Assembly (NCBI GenBank): GCA_947565865.1
Contig: CANOHT010000015.1
Location: forward strand, 1-64,000
Direction: 5' to 3'
Length of the DNA: 64,000 bases
Source of the DNA: an uncultured Clostridia bacterium
GTDB lineage: Bacteria; Bacillota; Clostridia; Christensenellales; Aristaeellaceae
The notes beneath the pieces were generated by a model. That model was not told the DNA's origin. It made no database searches and saw only the letters and a list, made by a program, of their open reading frames with translations. Numbering within the stretch: position 1 is the first letter of the stretch; each line of letters opens with the position of its first letter. Below, piece by piece: positions 23,161 to 31,184 of this stretch. The position numbers and the translations under genes were made by a program.

Positions 23161-24849
23161 GTGGAAGGGTATCGCGGACTGGCGGCATTGCTGCTGGCGC
23201 TGACGCTGCTGATGACGGCGGCGCTGGCGGAGGGTGAAATGGTGGATGACGACGGCGACAGCCTGCTGCCGGTGGCACAGACGGCGGGAACGGTTCCTGA
23301 GCTGGATTTGCGGTATCTGCTTTTGGCCAGCGCGGAAGAGCCCCTTGAACCGGGCTATGTCCCTGCGGGGCTGCAAAGCGTGACCTCTCGCCACAATGAT
23401 AACCGGGGCCGCAACGAGAACGGCGGCATTTACATGGCAAGCAGCGCTTCCATGCACCTGGTTGACGCCGCTCTTGCGGCGCTGGAGGACATGTTTGTGA
23501 CGGCGGAGGGCGAGGGAATCGCGCTCTATCTGCGCCAGGGCTACCGCTCCTATGAGGATGAGGCGGCCCGGTATCAGCGGCAATTGGCCCGGGGCGAGGA
23601 CACGGAGCTGCCCGGCCAGAGCGATTATCAAACGGGCCTGGCGGTCACGGTAGTGGGCAAATCGCTGCGCACCAAGGCCCTGACCGCGGAGGGGTATCTG
23701 GCCACCAAGGAGGGCAAGTGGGTTGTTGCCAACGCCCACCGCTTCGGCTTTGTGCTGCGTTACCCTGAAACCAGGGACGCGGTTACGGGCCATGCCTATC
23801 AGCCCTGGCACCTGCGGTATGTGGGCAGCGGCGTGGCTGATTATATGACGCAAAACGGCCTGACGCTGGAGGAGTACCGCGCTGAATTGGACGCTGAAAT
23901 CGGCCCCTATGTCATGCCGGAGGGCGATACCAGCGTACCCGCGCCGGCGGAATATCATCCCGTGCAGGCAGCGCCCGACCAGAAGGAGGCGCCGCTGCCC
24001 GTGTCGGCTGACGGTCTGGACGAGCATTCCTCGTCCGTTACGGCTCCTGCTGCCGAGCTTTCCGGCGGGGACAGCCGTTACCTGATGCTGGCCAGTCCGG
24101 CGGAGCCGCTCGCGGCGGATTATGTGCCCTTGGGTCTGGAGGGCGTGATCTCCCGCAAGCATGATGAGGCCGGCATTTACATGGCCAGCAGCGCCTCCAT
24201 GCGTCTGGTGGACGGGGCCCTTGCGGCGCTGAAGGAGATGTTTGCGGCGGCGCAGGAGGAACGGATCACGCTGTACCTGCGCCAGGGTTATCGCTCCTAT
24301 GAGGATGAGGTCGCCCGGTACGAGCGGCAATCGGCCCGGGGCGAGGCCACGGAGCTGCCCGGACAAAGCGATTATCAGACGGGCCTGGCGGCTACGGTGG
24401 TGGGCAAATCGCTGCGCACCAAGGCGCTGACGGCGGATGGGTATCTGGCCACCAAGGAGGGTCAGTGGGTCATCAGCAACGCCGACCGGTTCGGCTTTGT
24501 GGTGCGCTATCCCCAGGGGAAGGAAGGCGTCACGGGGCATGCGGCGGAGCCTTGGCATCTGCGGTTTGTGGGCAAGAAGACCGCGGCGTCCATGGCGGCT
24601 CAGGAGCTGACACTGGAGGAATACCGCGCGGCCTGGGATTTGGCCAATGGCCCCTTTGTCATGCCGGAGGGCGATGTCATCGCCGCGAGCGCTCTGCCCC
24701 GCATCATGCCCGAGGAGACAAAAAACAATTCCGTAGAGGAGCGTCCCTGGGAGGCTGGCCCCACCCCGGTGCCTGCGGTGCTGCCGGGCGGCGCGTCCAT
24801 TCTGGAAGAGACGGAAGATGGCGATTTTGAGTTTTCTTTGTTTGATTAA
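23161..24849 (+). CDS. tandem double VanY-like protein with lost zinc ligands (pseudoenzyme)
   Basis: Secreted protein of 562 residues: signal peptide to about 23, VanY-like domain 1 (about 50-240), a Pro/Ala linker, VanY-like domain 2 (about 300-490) and an acidic tail. In both domains SEHxxGLAxD is replaced by SDYQTGLAVTV or SDYQTGLAATV: the zinc histidine is Tyr (156, 405) and the zinc aspartate is Thr (163, 412). The third ligand (His217, His466) and QGYRSYEDE remain. The same substitutions in both halves indicate that loss preceded the internal duplication. Probably a non-catalytic wall-binding protein. GTG start at 23161, 29 bp after the first VanY gene. Confidence 0.85.
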   Translation: MEGYRGLAALLLALTLLMTAALAEGEMVDDDGDSLLPVAQTAGTVPELDLRYLLLASAEEPLEPGYVPAGLQSVTSRHNDNRGRNENGGIYMASSASMHLVDAALAALEDMFVTAEGEGIALYLRQGYRSYEDEAARYQRQLARGEDTELPGQSDYQTGLAVTVVGKSLRTKALTAEGYLATKEGKWVVANAHRFGFVLRYPETRDAVTGHAYQPWHLRYVGSGVADYMTQNGLTLEEYRAELDAEIGPYVMPEGDTSVPAPAEYHPVQAAPDQKEAPLPVSADGLDEHSSSVTAPAAELSGGDSRYLMLASPAEPLAADYVPLGLEGVISRKHDEAGIYMASSASMRLVDGALAALKEMFAAAQEERITLYLRQGYRSYEDEVARYERQSARGEATELPGQSDYQTGLAATVVGKSLRTKALTADGYLATKEGQWVISNADRFGFVVRYPQGKEGVTGHAAEPWHLRFVGKKTAASMAAQELTLEEYRAAWDLANGPFVMPEGDVIAASALPRIMPEETKNNSVEERPWEAGPTPVPAVLPGGASILEETEDGDFEFSLFD

Positions 24850-24872
24850 CCCCAAAGGAGGACTTCATCAGG

Positions 24873-25724
24873 ATGAAAAGACTGCTGCGAGGCATCGCGC
24901 TCCTGACGGCGGCGGTCAGCTTCATGACTTTTGCCGCGGCGGAGGATGTGGAGCTGACTCTGGATGATACGGGCATTGTGCTGGAGGAGGTTTCCTACAA
25001 CAGCGTGGCCTGGGATTTTCCCATCGACTTGACGGAGATGGATCCGGAGCTTGTTCGCTTGGCCAACAAGGAGGTTCTGCTGAGCAAAGACTTCATACCG
25101 GAGCCTCTGATGACGATTCCCAAGCGAAAGACGGACAGCGAGGGCAACAACATCAACGGCGGCATGAACAAGGCTTCCAGCAGTGAGATGCAATTGCAGG
25201 AGGAGTGCGCCGCCGCCCTGGTGGCGTTGATGGAGGCGGCCTTGGCGGATGGTCAGAAGCTGTACCTGAAGAGCGCGTACCGCTCCTATCGAACGCAGAA
25301 TACCATGTATTACAACCGCCTGGAGAAAAACAATGGCAAGGACGACGGCTGGGTGACCAAGCCGGGGGCCAGCGATCATCAAACGGGGCTGGGCTGTGAC
25401 GTGGTGCCTGGCAATTGGCGCGACCGCGGCATGAATGAGCAGATGGCCGCGGAGGAGGAATGCCAGTGGATGGCTGCCAACTGCCAGGATTTCGGTTTTA
25501 TCATCCGCTATCCGGAGGATAAGGAAGACATCACGCAGATCAATTATGAGCCCTGGCATCTGCGTTATGTGGGCGTCCCGGTGGCGACGTATATCATGGA
25601 CAACGGTCTGTGTCTGGAAGAGTTCCAGGAGCAGCTGCAATCCGCCATCAGTCAGTTTCTGCTGAACGGCGGCGAGCGCAGCCTGGTGGAGGCGTATATC
25701 CTGACATCAGCGGAGAATGAGTGA
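24873..25724 (+). CDS. D-alanyl-D-alanine carboxypeptidase, M15B (VanY-like)
   Basis: Third M15B protein, 283 residues, with a signal peptide ending near AAAED and an N-terminal extension of about 90 residues. The catalytic motifs are intact: AYRSYRTQ, His169 and Asp176 in SDHQTGLGCDV, and His229 in EPWHLRYVG. It should be an active carboxypeptidase, in contrast to the preceding double-domain protein. It begins 23 bp after that gene behind AAAGGAGG, so all three are likely one operon. A terminator follows. Confidence 0.9.
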   Translation: MKRLLRGIALLTAAVSFMTFAAAEDVELTLDDTGIVLEEVSYNSVAWDFPIDLTEMDPELVRLANKEVLLSKDFIPEPLMTIPKRKTDSEGNNINGGMNKASSSEMQLQEECAAALVALMEAALADGQKLYLKSAYRSYRTQNTMYYNRLEKNNGKDDGWVTKPGASDHQTGLGCDVVPGNWRDRGMNEQMAAEEECQWMAANCQDFGFIIRYPEDKEDITQINYEPWHLRYVGVPVATYIMDNGLCLEEFQEQLQSAISQFLLNGGERSLVEAYILTSAENE

Positions 25725-25744
25725 GGGCGGTTTTCCGGCGCGGG

Positions 25745-25777
25745 GACGGCGATGGCTGACTCGCGTCTCTTTTTTTG
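25745..25777 (+). terminator. terminator after the VanY-like genes
   Basis: GACGGCGA pairs with TCGCGTC (one bulge) and is followed by TCTTTTTTT. Confidence 0.7.
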
Positions 25778-25808
25778 CGCGGAATGAGAGAAATCCTTGG
25801 TGAAATGA

Positions 25809-25837
25809 TTGCAATTTCCTGCAAATTGCGGTAAAAT
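25809..25837 (+). promoter_or_regulatory. promoter of the OFA-type transporter gene
   Basis: -35 TTGCAA (25809-25814), 17-bp spacer and -10 TAAAAT (25832-25837). GCAAATTGC in the spacer is a small palindrome. Confidence 0.65.
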
Positions 25838-25958
25838 AGGGAACAAACCAGGCACAACGCGGCGGCTGATGTCGCGGCAGAAGTCCGGGTCATTTTACGC
25901 CTGTACAGCCGCTTCCGTTCTCTGGCTGCACGGACGAGGATAAGGAGCGGAATTCCTC

Positions 25959-27266
25959 ATGACGATCAAGAGTCAGAACAAGTGGGTTCGCGGCGCGATC
26001 CCCGCATTGCTGCTGCATTGCAGCATTGGTACGGTCTACTGCTGGTCTGTTTTCAGCGACAGGATCGCCCAGTATATCGGCTTCTCTCAGGGCGCGGTGG
26101 AATGGGCCTTCAGCCTGGCGATTTTCTTCCTGGGCATGAGCGCCGCCTTCCTGGGCAACGTGGTGGAGAAGAACATCCACCGTTCCTCCCTGATCGCGGC
26201 CATCTGCTTTGGCGCGGGCATGGTGGGCACGGGCTTGTTCATCTGGTACGGCGGCGCGCACCAGGGCAGTGTGCTGGCGCTGGTGGGCATTTTGCTGTGC
26301 TACGGCTTCATCATGGGTATCGGCCTGGGCTTGGGCTACCTCTCTCCCGTAAAGACCCTGATGCTGTGGTTCAGCAAAAACAAGGGTCTGGCCACGGGCC
26401 TGGCGGTGGCGGGCTTCGGCGCGGCGAAAGCCATTGCCAGCCCCATCATGCAGGGCATGCTGGATGGCCTGGGCGATAACGGTGTGTGGCAGATGTTCAT
26501 CATTCTGGGCTGCGTGTATTTCGTGATGATGATGATCGGCCATGTTTTCCTGGCCAAGCCCGCCGGCTGGAAGGAACCCGCCGTGCAGGCGAAGGGCGCC
26601 CGCGCCATCGACGTGATCAAGACCAAGCCGGTGGTGTTCGTCGGCATCTGGCTGATGTTCTATCTGAATATTACCTGCGGCCTGGCGCTGATTTCCCAGG
26701 AGAAGTCCATCCTCAAGTGCATTGGTCTGGCCGCGTCCGTGGGCATGCTCTCCTCCGTGACGGCGGTGTTCAACGCCGGCGGCCGTTTCTTCCTCTCCGC
26801 CTGGGCGGATAAAATGAAGGATCGCAACACCGTATACAAGATCATTTTCGCGGCCTCCATCATCGCCACGGCGCTGGTGCTCTTCACCGGCGGCATCGCG
26901 GGCGGCGCTGCCAGCACGGTGCTGATGGCGCTGGTGCTGATCCTGCTGTTCACCGTGAACGCGGGCTATGGCGGCGGCTTCTCTAACGTGCCTACCCTGC
27001 TGTCCGATCACTATGGCATGCAGAACATTTCCGCCATCCACGGCATCACGCTGTCCGCCTGGGCCATGGCCGGTCTGACGGGCAACCAGCTGTCCAACTG
27101 GATCGTCAATACCTTTGGCGAATGGATCGTGGTGGACGGCTACAATGTGAACCCCACCGGCTATCAGACGGTGCTGTATGTGACGCTGGCGATGTACGTT
27201 GTCGCCATGCTGTGCAGCCTGTTCCTGGTGGGCGGCCGGAAAGAAACCAAGGTGGAGAAGGCCTGA
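25959..27266 (+). CDS. OFA-family MFS transporter (oxalate/formate antiporter-like)
   Basis: Twelve-segment major facilitator of 435 residues resembling OxlT and related anion antiporters. Family features are HCSIGTVYCWSVFSDRI at the first segment, the long GIGLGLGYLSPVKTLMLWF stretch in segments 4-5, and GGRFFLSAWADKMKDRNTVY in the middle. The C-terminus is short and charged. No oxalate-degrading gene is nearby, so the substrate (a small organic anion such as lactate, pyruvate or oxalate) is undetermined. Monocistronic, with a promoter at 25809 and a stem-loop at 27321. Confidence 0.85.
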   Translation: MTIKSQNKWVRGAIPALLLHCSIGTVYCWSVFSDRIAQYIGFSQGAVEWAFSLAIFFLGMSAAFLGNVVEKNIHRSSLIAAICFGAGMVGTGLFIWYGGAHQGSVLALVGILLCYGFIMGIGLGLGYLSPVKTLMLWFSKNKGLATGLAVAGFGAAKAIASPIMQGMLDGLGDNGVWQMFIILGCVYFVMMMIGHVFLAKPAGWKEPAVQAKGARAIDVIKTKPVVFVGIWLMFYLNITCGLALISQEKSILKCIGLAASVGMLSSVTAVFNAGGRFFLSAWADKMKDRNTVYKIIFAASIIATALVLFTGGIAGGAASTVLMALVLILLFTVNAGYGGGFSNVPTLLSDHYGMQNISAIHGITLSAWAMAGLTGNQLSNWIVNTFGEWIVVDGYNVNPTGYQTVLYVTLAMYVVAMLCSLFLVGGRKETKVEKA

Positions 27267-27320
27267 GCGCCTCAGGCGTCCAGGCGGGCTGTTTATCAGA
27301 AAGCCGAATCAGGAACTGTC

Positions 27321-27358
27321 AATACCCGTTGGAGAGCGATTGCTTTCCAGCGGGTATT
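27321..27358 (+). terminator. stem-loop after the OFA transporter gene
   Basis: A 13-bp stem (AATACCCGTTGGA with TCCAGCGGGTATT, one G-U pair) and a 12-nt loop. No T-tract follows, so it may protect the mRNA end rather than terminate. Confidence 0.5.
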
Positions 27359-27427
27359 GTGTTATCATGAATCAAAAATGAAAGAGATGGCCGCGTCATG
27401 CAGCGGCTGAGAAGGGGTCTTGACAGT

Positions 27428-27805
27428 ATGTTCGATCAGGCTGCTTTGCTTCAACGGCTTCAGGCGCTTCCTTTTTCCAAGGAGGAATACTGGGTGGTGG
27501 CCGGCGGTGCCATGGTGCTGCATGGGTTTCGCCCTCAAACACATGATATTGATTTGGGATGCAGCACACGCTTGGCCGATGAATTGGAGCGGCAGGGATT
27601 CGCGGTGACGCGCTGTGATGATGGCTCCAGAAAAATTTCATATTCTGAAAACATTGAGATTTTTGAAAACTGGATTGATGGTAAAGTAACATTCATCAGC
27701 GGCGTTCCCGTCGTGTGTGCGAACGGCTTGCTCCAGATGAAGAAGAAGCTTGGCAGGGATAAAGATTTAGCGGATATTGCGCTGATGGAAAGGGCAAGGA
27801 AATAA
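27428..27805 (+). CDS. small nucleotidyltransferase-fold protein
   Basis: Protein of 125 residues with an NTase core: WVVAGGAMVLHG (Gly26-Gly27) followed by HDIDLG with Asp40 and Asp42. The C-terminus (KKKLGRDKDLADIALM) is like that of small nucleotidyltransferases related to AbiEii/DUF6036 proteins. No antitoxin or HEPN partner is adjacent, so a toxin-antitoxin role is not supported. The coding region is AT-richer than its neighbours. The start at 27428 is taken for domain length; its ribosome site (AAGGGG) is 12 nt away and weak. Confidence 0.65.
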   Translation: MFDQAALLQRLQALPFSKEEYWVVAGGAMVLHGFRPQTHDIDLGCSTRLADELERQGFAVTRCDDGSRKISYSENIEIFENWIDGKVTFISGVPVVCANGLLQMKKKLGRDKDLADIALMERARK

Positions 27806-27869
27806 GTTCAATAGAAGTCAGACAATGCTGTGTGCTGGCGGATGTTTACAGATTGTTCACAGCATCAAT

Positions 27870-27899
27870 ATTGACTTTCTTTGACTATTGACCTATAAT
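27870..27899 (+). promoter_or_regulatory. hsp20 promoter with CtsR-like heptamer repeats
   Basis: -35 TTGACT (27871-27876), 17-bp spacer, -10 TATAAT (27894-27899). Three direct heptamers of WTTGACY type cover the promoter: ATTGACT (27870-27876), TTTGACT (27880-27886) and ATTGACC (27887-27893). The first pair has the 3-nt spacing of known CtsR boxes (TTTGACC-N3-TTTGACC in this orientation). Heat-shock repression by CtsR is a good inference; no ctsR gene is in the window. Confidence 0.65.
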
Positions 27900-27972
27900 A
27901 GAATCACGGTTCAGGAATGAGCCGGAAGCCATAGGTACAAAATAACCGAGGAACCCAATGAAGGAGGTTTGA

Positions 27973-28464
27973 ATGATGTATACCATGATCCCTTTCCGCA
28001 GCCGCCGCGACCTGTCCGCCCCCATGAATGATCTGTTCAGCGATCGCTTTTTCCGCTCCTTCTTTGATATGGGGGATGTCGTGGGCGCCGCGGGCTTCCG
28101 CGTGGATATGCGGGAGCAGCCCGACGCCTATCTGCTGGAGGCGGAGCTGCCCGGCGTCAAGCAGGACGCCATCAACCTCACTGTGGAGGATGATGTGCTG
28201 ACCATCGCGGCAGATGTGAACAGCCAGCGGCAGGAGCAGCGCTCCGCCTACCTGTACAGTGAGCGCCGCACGGGCCATATGGAGCGCCGGTTCAGCCTGG
28301 AGGGTATCCGTCAGGAGGACATTGCCGCCCGGTATCAGGATGGTGTGCTGACGGTGACGCTGCCCAAGCAGAAGGCTGACAGCCAGCGTACCGCCCGGCG
28401 CATTGCCATTGACGGCAGCGGCGCCAGCCAGAGCGACGTGCCTGTCCAGGGCGGTCAGCAGTAA
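27973..28464 (+). CDS. hsp20: Hsp20/alpha-crystallin small heat-shock protein
   Basis: ATP-independent holdase that binds unfolding proteins in the cytoplasm. The 163 residues contain a short Arg/Phe-rich N-terminal arm (FFRSFFDMG) and the alpha-crystallin domain (about 40-140) with YLLEAELPGVKQDAINLTVEDDVLTI and the late ARYQDGVLTVTLPK motif. A flexible Gln/Ser tail follows. AAGGAGG lies 5 nt before the ATG at 27973 and 8 nt before a second ATG at 27976. Single gene with its own heat-shock-type promoter and terminator. Confidence 0.95.
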   Translation: MMYTMIPFRSRRDLSAPMNDLFSDRFFRSFFDMGDVVGAAGFRVDMREQPDAYLLEAELPGVKQDAINLTVEDDVLTIAADVNSQRQEQRSAYLYSERRTGHMERRFSLEGIRQEDIAARYQDGVLTVTLPKQKADSQRTARRIAIDGSGASQSDVPVQGGQQ

Positions 28465-28478
28465 GCGAAGAAACCGCA

Positions 28479-28525
28479 GCGCCGGGGTTCCGAAATGCGT
28501 TTCGGGCCCCGGCGTTTCTTTTTTC
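28479..28525 (+). terminator. terminator after hsp20
   Basis: Stem CGCCGGGG..CCGAAA / TTTCGG..CCCCGGCG with a TGCG loop, followed by TTTCTTTTTTC. Confidence 0.93.
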
Positions 28526-28580
28526 GCAAGCGTTCATGAAAAGCTGACAATTATGTAACATTCAGTTCACAATGCTGCGA

Positions 28581-28614
28581 TATAATCATACCATAGAATT
28601 CCTGTATGGAATTC
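28581..28614 (+). promoter_or_regulatory. ftsH -10 region and downstream inverted repeat
   Basis: TATAAT at 28581-28586 is preceded by only a weak -35. Just downstream a perfect inverted repeat GAATTCC-N5-GGAATTC (28596-28614) lies at the expected transcription start. This could be an operator or a 5'-end hairpin. It does not match CIRCE or CtsR boxes. Confidence 0.5.
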
Positions 28615-28635
28615 GTGATACGGAGGGAGACGTAA

Positions 28636-30459
28636 GTGGACGAGCTCAAGAACCCCAGGAAACCGCTGATATTCTACTATTTGCTGGTCATGGTAGCCAT
28701 TTTCCTGCTGAATCTGCTAATTGTGCCCGGTGTAAGCAGGCAGCGTGTTACCGAGGTGGACTATGGCACCTTCATGCAGATGACCTACGGCGAGCAGGTC
28801 GGCATAGTGAATATTAAGGACAATCAGATCGTCTTTACCAATAAGGATAAGACGCAGATTTTCCGCACGGGCATTGTGGATGACCCCAACCTGACCGACC
28901 GGCTGTATCAGCACGGCGCGATGTTTGCCAGCGAGATTATTGAGGAGGCTTCTCCCATCATCTCCTTCCTGGTGGGCTGGATTCTGCCGATTGTGCTCAT
29001 GGTCGTCATCGGCCAGATGATTGGCCGCTGGATGATGAAGAAAATGGGCGGAAATTCCATGATGTTCGGCGGCGGCGCGGGCCTGGGCAAGAGCAACGCG
29101 AAGGTTTATGTGAAGTCCTCCCAGGGCATTAAGTTCATTGACGTTGCCGGTGAGGACGAGGCCAAGGAAAGCCTGACCGAGATTGTGGATTATCTTCACA
29201 ACCCGGAGAAATATAAGGAAATCGGCGCGTCTATGCCCAAGGGCATATTGCTGGTTGGCCCTCCCGGCACGGGTAAAACCATGCTGGCCAAGGCTGTGGC
29301 CGGCGAGGCCAATGTACCCTTTTTCTCCATCAGCGGCTCTGAATTTGTGGAAATGTTCGTGGGCATGGGCGCCAGCAAGGTACGCGACCTGTTCAAGCAG
29401 GCGAAGGAGAAGGCGCCCTGCATCGTGTTCATCGACGAGATCGACACCATCGGCAAAAAGCGCGACGGCGGCAAGATGGGCGGCAATGACGAGCGTGAGC
29501 AGACCCTGAACCAGCTGCTCACAGAGATGGACGGCTTTGAGGGCAACAACGGCGTCATCATCCTGGCGGCCACCAACCGTCCCGAATCCCTGGATCCGGC
29601 GCTGACCCGCCCCGGCCGCTTTGACCGTCGGGTGCCTGTGGAGCTGCCCGATCTTCAGGGCCGCGAGGCCATTTTGAAGGTTCATGCCAAGAAGATTCGC
29701 CTGGACGGCAATGTGGACTTCAGCAGGATTGCCCGGATGGCTTCCGGCGCTTCCGGCGCGGAGCTGGCAAACATCATCAACGAGGCCGCGCTTCGGGCTG
29801 TGCGCGATGGGCGCGGCAGCGCCAACCAGGCGGATCTGGAGGAAAGCATAGAGGTCGTCATCGCGGGCTACCAGAAGAAAAACGCCATATTGACAGACAA
29901 AGAGAAGTGCGTCGTCGCGTATCATGAGATTGGTCATGCGCTGGTGGCGGCCAAGCAGAGCGATACCGCGCCGGTGCAGAAGATTACCATTGTGCCCCGC
30001 ACCTCAGGTGCTTTGGGTTACACCATGCAGGTGGACGAGGGCAACCATTATCTGATGACCAAGACGGAAATCGAGAACAAGATTGCCACGCTCACCGGTG
30101 GCCGGGCGGCGGAGGAAGTGGCCTTTGGCAGCGTAACCACGGGCGCAAGCAATGACATTGAGCAGGCAACCAAGCTGGCCCGGGCGATGATTACCCGCTA
30201 CGGTATGAGCGATTTCGGTATGGTGGCTCTGGAAACCATGGAGAACGCTTACCTGGGCGGCGATGCGTCGCTGGCCTGCTCGCCCGAAACCCAAGCGAAG
30301 GTTGACCGTATGGTGGTGGAGCTGGTGCAGCGCCAGTATGATAAGGCTGAGACCATCCTGCGGGAAAACCGGGCGAAGCTGGATGAGCTGTCTCACTTCC
30401 TGTATGAGCGGGAGACCATCAGCGGCGAGGAATTCATGGAGATATTGAACCGCGCGTGA
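28636..30459 (+). CDS. ftsH: ATP-dependent zinc metalloprotease FtsH
   Basis: Membrane-bound AAA protease that degrades misfolded membrane and regulatory proteins. The 607 residues comprise two membrane segments (about 11-31 and 105-130) flanking a short extracytoplasmic domain, the AAA module with Walker A GPPGTGKT (about 209-216) and Walker B IVFIDEIDT, a GRFDRRV region, and the M41 protease domain with HEIGH at 430-434. It starts at GTG 28636 behind GGAGGGAGACGTAA. The length is slightly shorter than many FtsH proteins because the C-terminal tail is minimal. Confidence 0.97.
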   Translation: MDELKNPRKPLIFYYLLVMVAIFLLNLLIVPGVSRQRVTEVDYGTFMQMTYGEQVGIVNIKDNQIVFTNKDKTQIFRTGIVDDPNLTDRLYQHGAMFASEIIEEASPIISFLVGWILPIVLMVVIGQMIGRWMMKKMGGNSMMFGGGAGLGKSNAKVYVKSSQGIKFIDVAGEDEAKESLTEIVDYLHNPEKYKEIGASMPKGILLVGPPGTGKTMLAKAVAGEANVPFFSISGSEFVEMFVGMGASKVRDLFKQAKEKAPCIVFIDEIDTIGKKRDGGKMGGNDEREQTLNQLLTEMDGFEGNNGVIILAATNRPESLDPALTRPGRFDRRVPVELPDLQGREAILKVHAKKIRLDGNVDFSRIARMASGASGAELANIINEAALRAVRDGRGSANQADLEESIEVVIAGYQKKNAILTDKEKCVVAYHEIGHALVAAKQSDTAPVQKITIVPRTSGALGYTMQVDEGNHYLMTKTEIENKIATLTGGRAAEEVAFGSVTTGASNDIEQATKLARAMITRYGMSDFGMVALETMENAYLGGDASLACSPETQAKVDRMVVELVQRQYDKAETILRENRAKLDELSHFLYERETISGEEFMEILNRA

Positions 30460-30486
30460 CGCGGTCAATCGGAGGAGGAATAAGGT

Positions 30487-31032
30487 ATGTTGAAGAAGCT
30501 GGCCGTATTGCTGGGAGGCCGCACAGGCGGTCTGGTGGCCTGTGTCATTGAGATTGCCGTGGGCATTCTGCTGCTGATTAACCCGGTGGGCTTCACCACG
30601 GGCATCATTGTGGCAGCGGGTATTTTGACCTTTGCGCTGGGCGTCGTCCAGCTGGTGAAGTACTTCCGCCAGCCTGTACAGGTGGCCGGACAGAATTTGT
30701 CACTGATGAAGGGACTGCTGCTGATGCTGGCGGGCGGCTTCTGCGCGCTGAACAGCGAGTGGTTCATGGCGGCCTTCCCGGTATTGTCGGTCCTGTACGG
30801 TCTGATGATGCTGGCTGGCGGTGTGGTCAAGCTCCAGTGGATGACCGATCTGCTCAGGCTGCGCCATCCGCGCTGGTACATGCCGGGGATCTCGGCGCTG
30901 CTGTATATCCTGATTGCCGTGATCGTCATCGTCAATCCCTTCAGCGCGGCCATGGCGGTGTGGATGTTCGTGGGCATTTCCATGATCGTATCCGCCGTGG
31001 TTGACGGCGCGTCCCTGCTGCTGGCACAGTGA
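30487..31032 (+). CDS. DUF308 (HdeD-like) membrane protein
   Basis: Small membrane protein of 181 residues with six hydrophobic segments arranged as three pairs, such as ACVIEIAVGILLLINPVGF and ISALLYILIAVIVIVNPFSAA. The internal repeats with a conserved NP after every second segment are typical of DUF308/HdeD-like proteins. Function in Firmicutes is unknown; HdeD of E. coli is linked to acid resistance. It begins 27 bp after ftsH behind GGAGGAGGAATAAGGT, so it is probably co-transcribed. A terminator follows. Confidence 0.85.
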   Translation: MLKKLAVLLGGRTGGLVACVIEIAVGILLLINPVGFTTGIIVAAGILTFALGVVQLVKYFRQPVQVAGQNLSLMKGLLLMLAGGFCALNSEWFMAAFPVLSVLYGLMMLAGGVVKLQWMTDLLRLRHPRWYMPGISALLYILIAVIVIVNPFSAAMAVWMFVGISMIVSAVVDGASLLLAQ

Positions 31033-31050
31033 TCGTTCATCGGTTGGAAC

Positions 31051-31090
31051 AGCCGCTTCCTGCATCCGTCAGGGAGCGGCTTTCTTTTTG
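31051..31090 (+). terminator. terminator after the DUF308 gene
   Basis: AGCCGCT.CC pairs with GG.AGCGGCT, followed by TTCTTTTTG. Confidence 0.88.
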
Positions 31091-31119
31091 TTTTCCCAGC
31101 TGCGAGGCCGCCGCCGCGC

Positions 31120-31147
31120 TTGCGTACCGGCTGAAATATGCTATAAT
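31120..31147 (+). promoter_or_regulatory. promoter of traX and the metH genes
   Basis: -35 TTGCGT (31120-31125), 16-bp spacer and perfect -10 TATAAT (31142-31147). Confidence 0.6.
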
Positions 31148-31184
31148 ACAAAGGTATGCTGATTGTATCTCAAAGGAGGCCGTT

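Noticed and set aside
22451..25724. vancomycin resistance locus
   Set aside because: No vanH, vanA/B, vanX or vanRS genes. VanY-like proteins alone are common housekeeping carboxypeptidases.
27428..27805. toxin-antitoxin pair around the small nucleotidyltransferase
   Set aside because: No adjacent partner ORF with a ribosome binding site.
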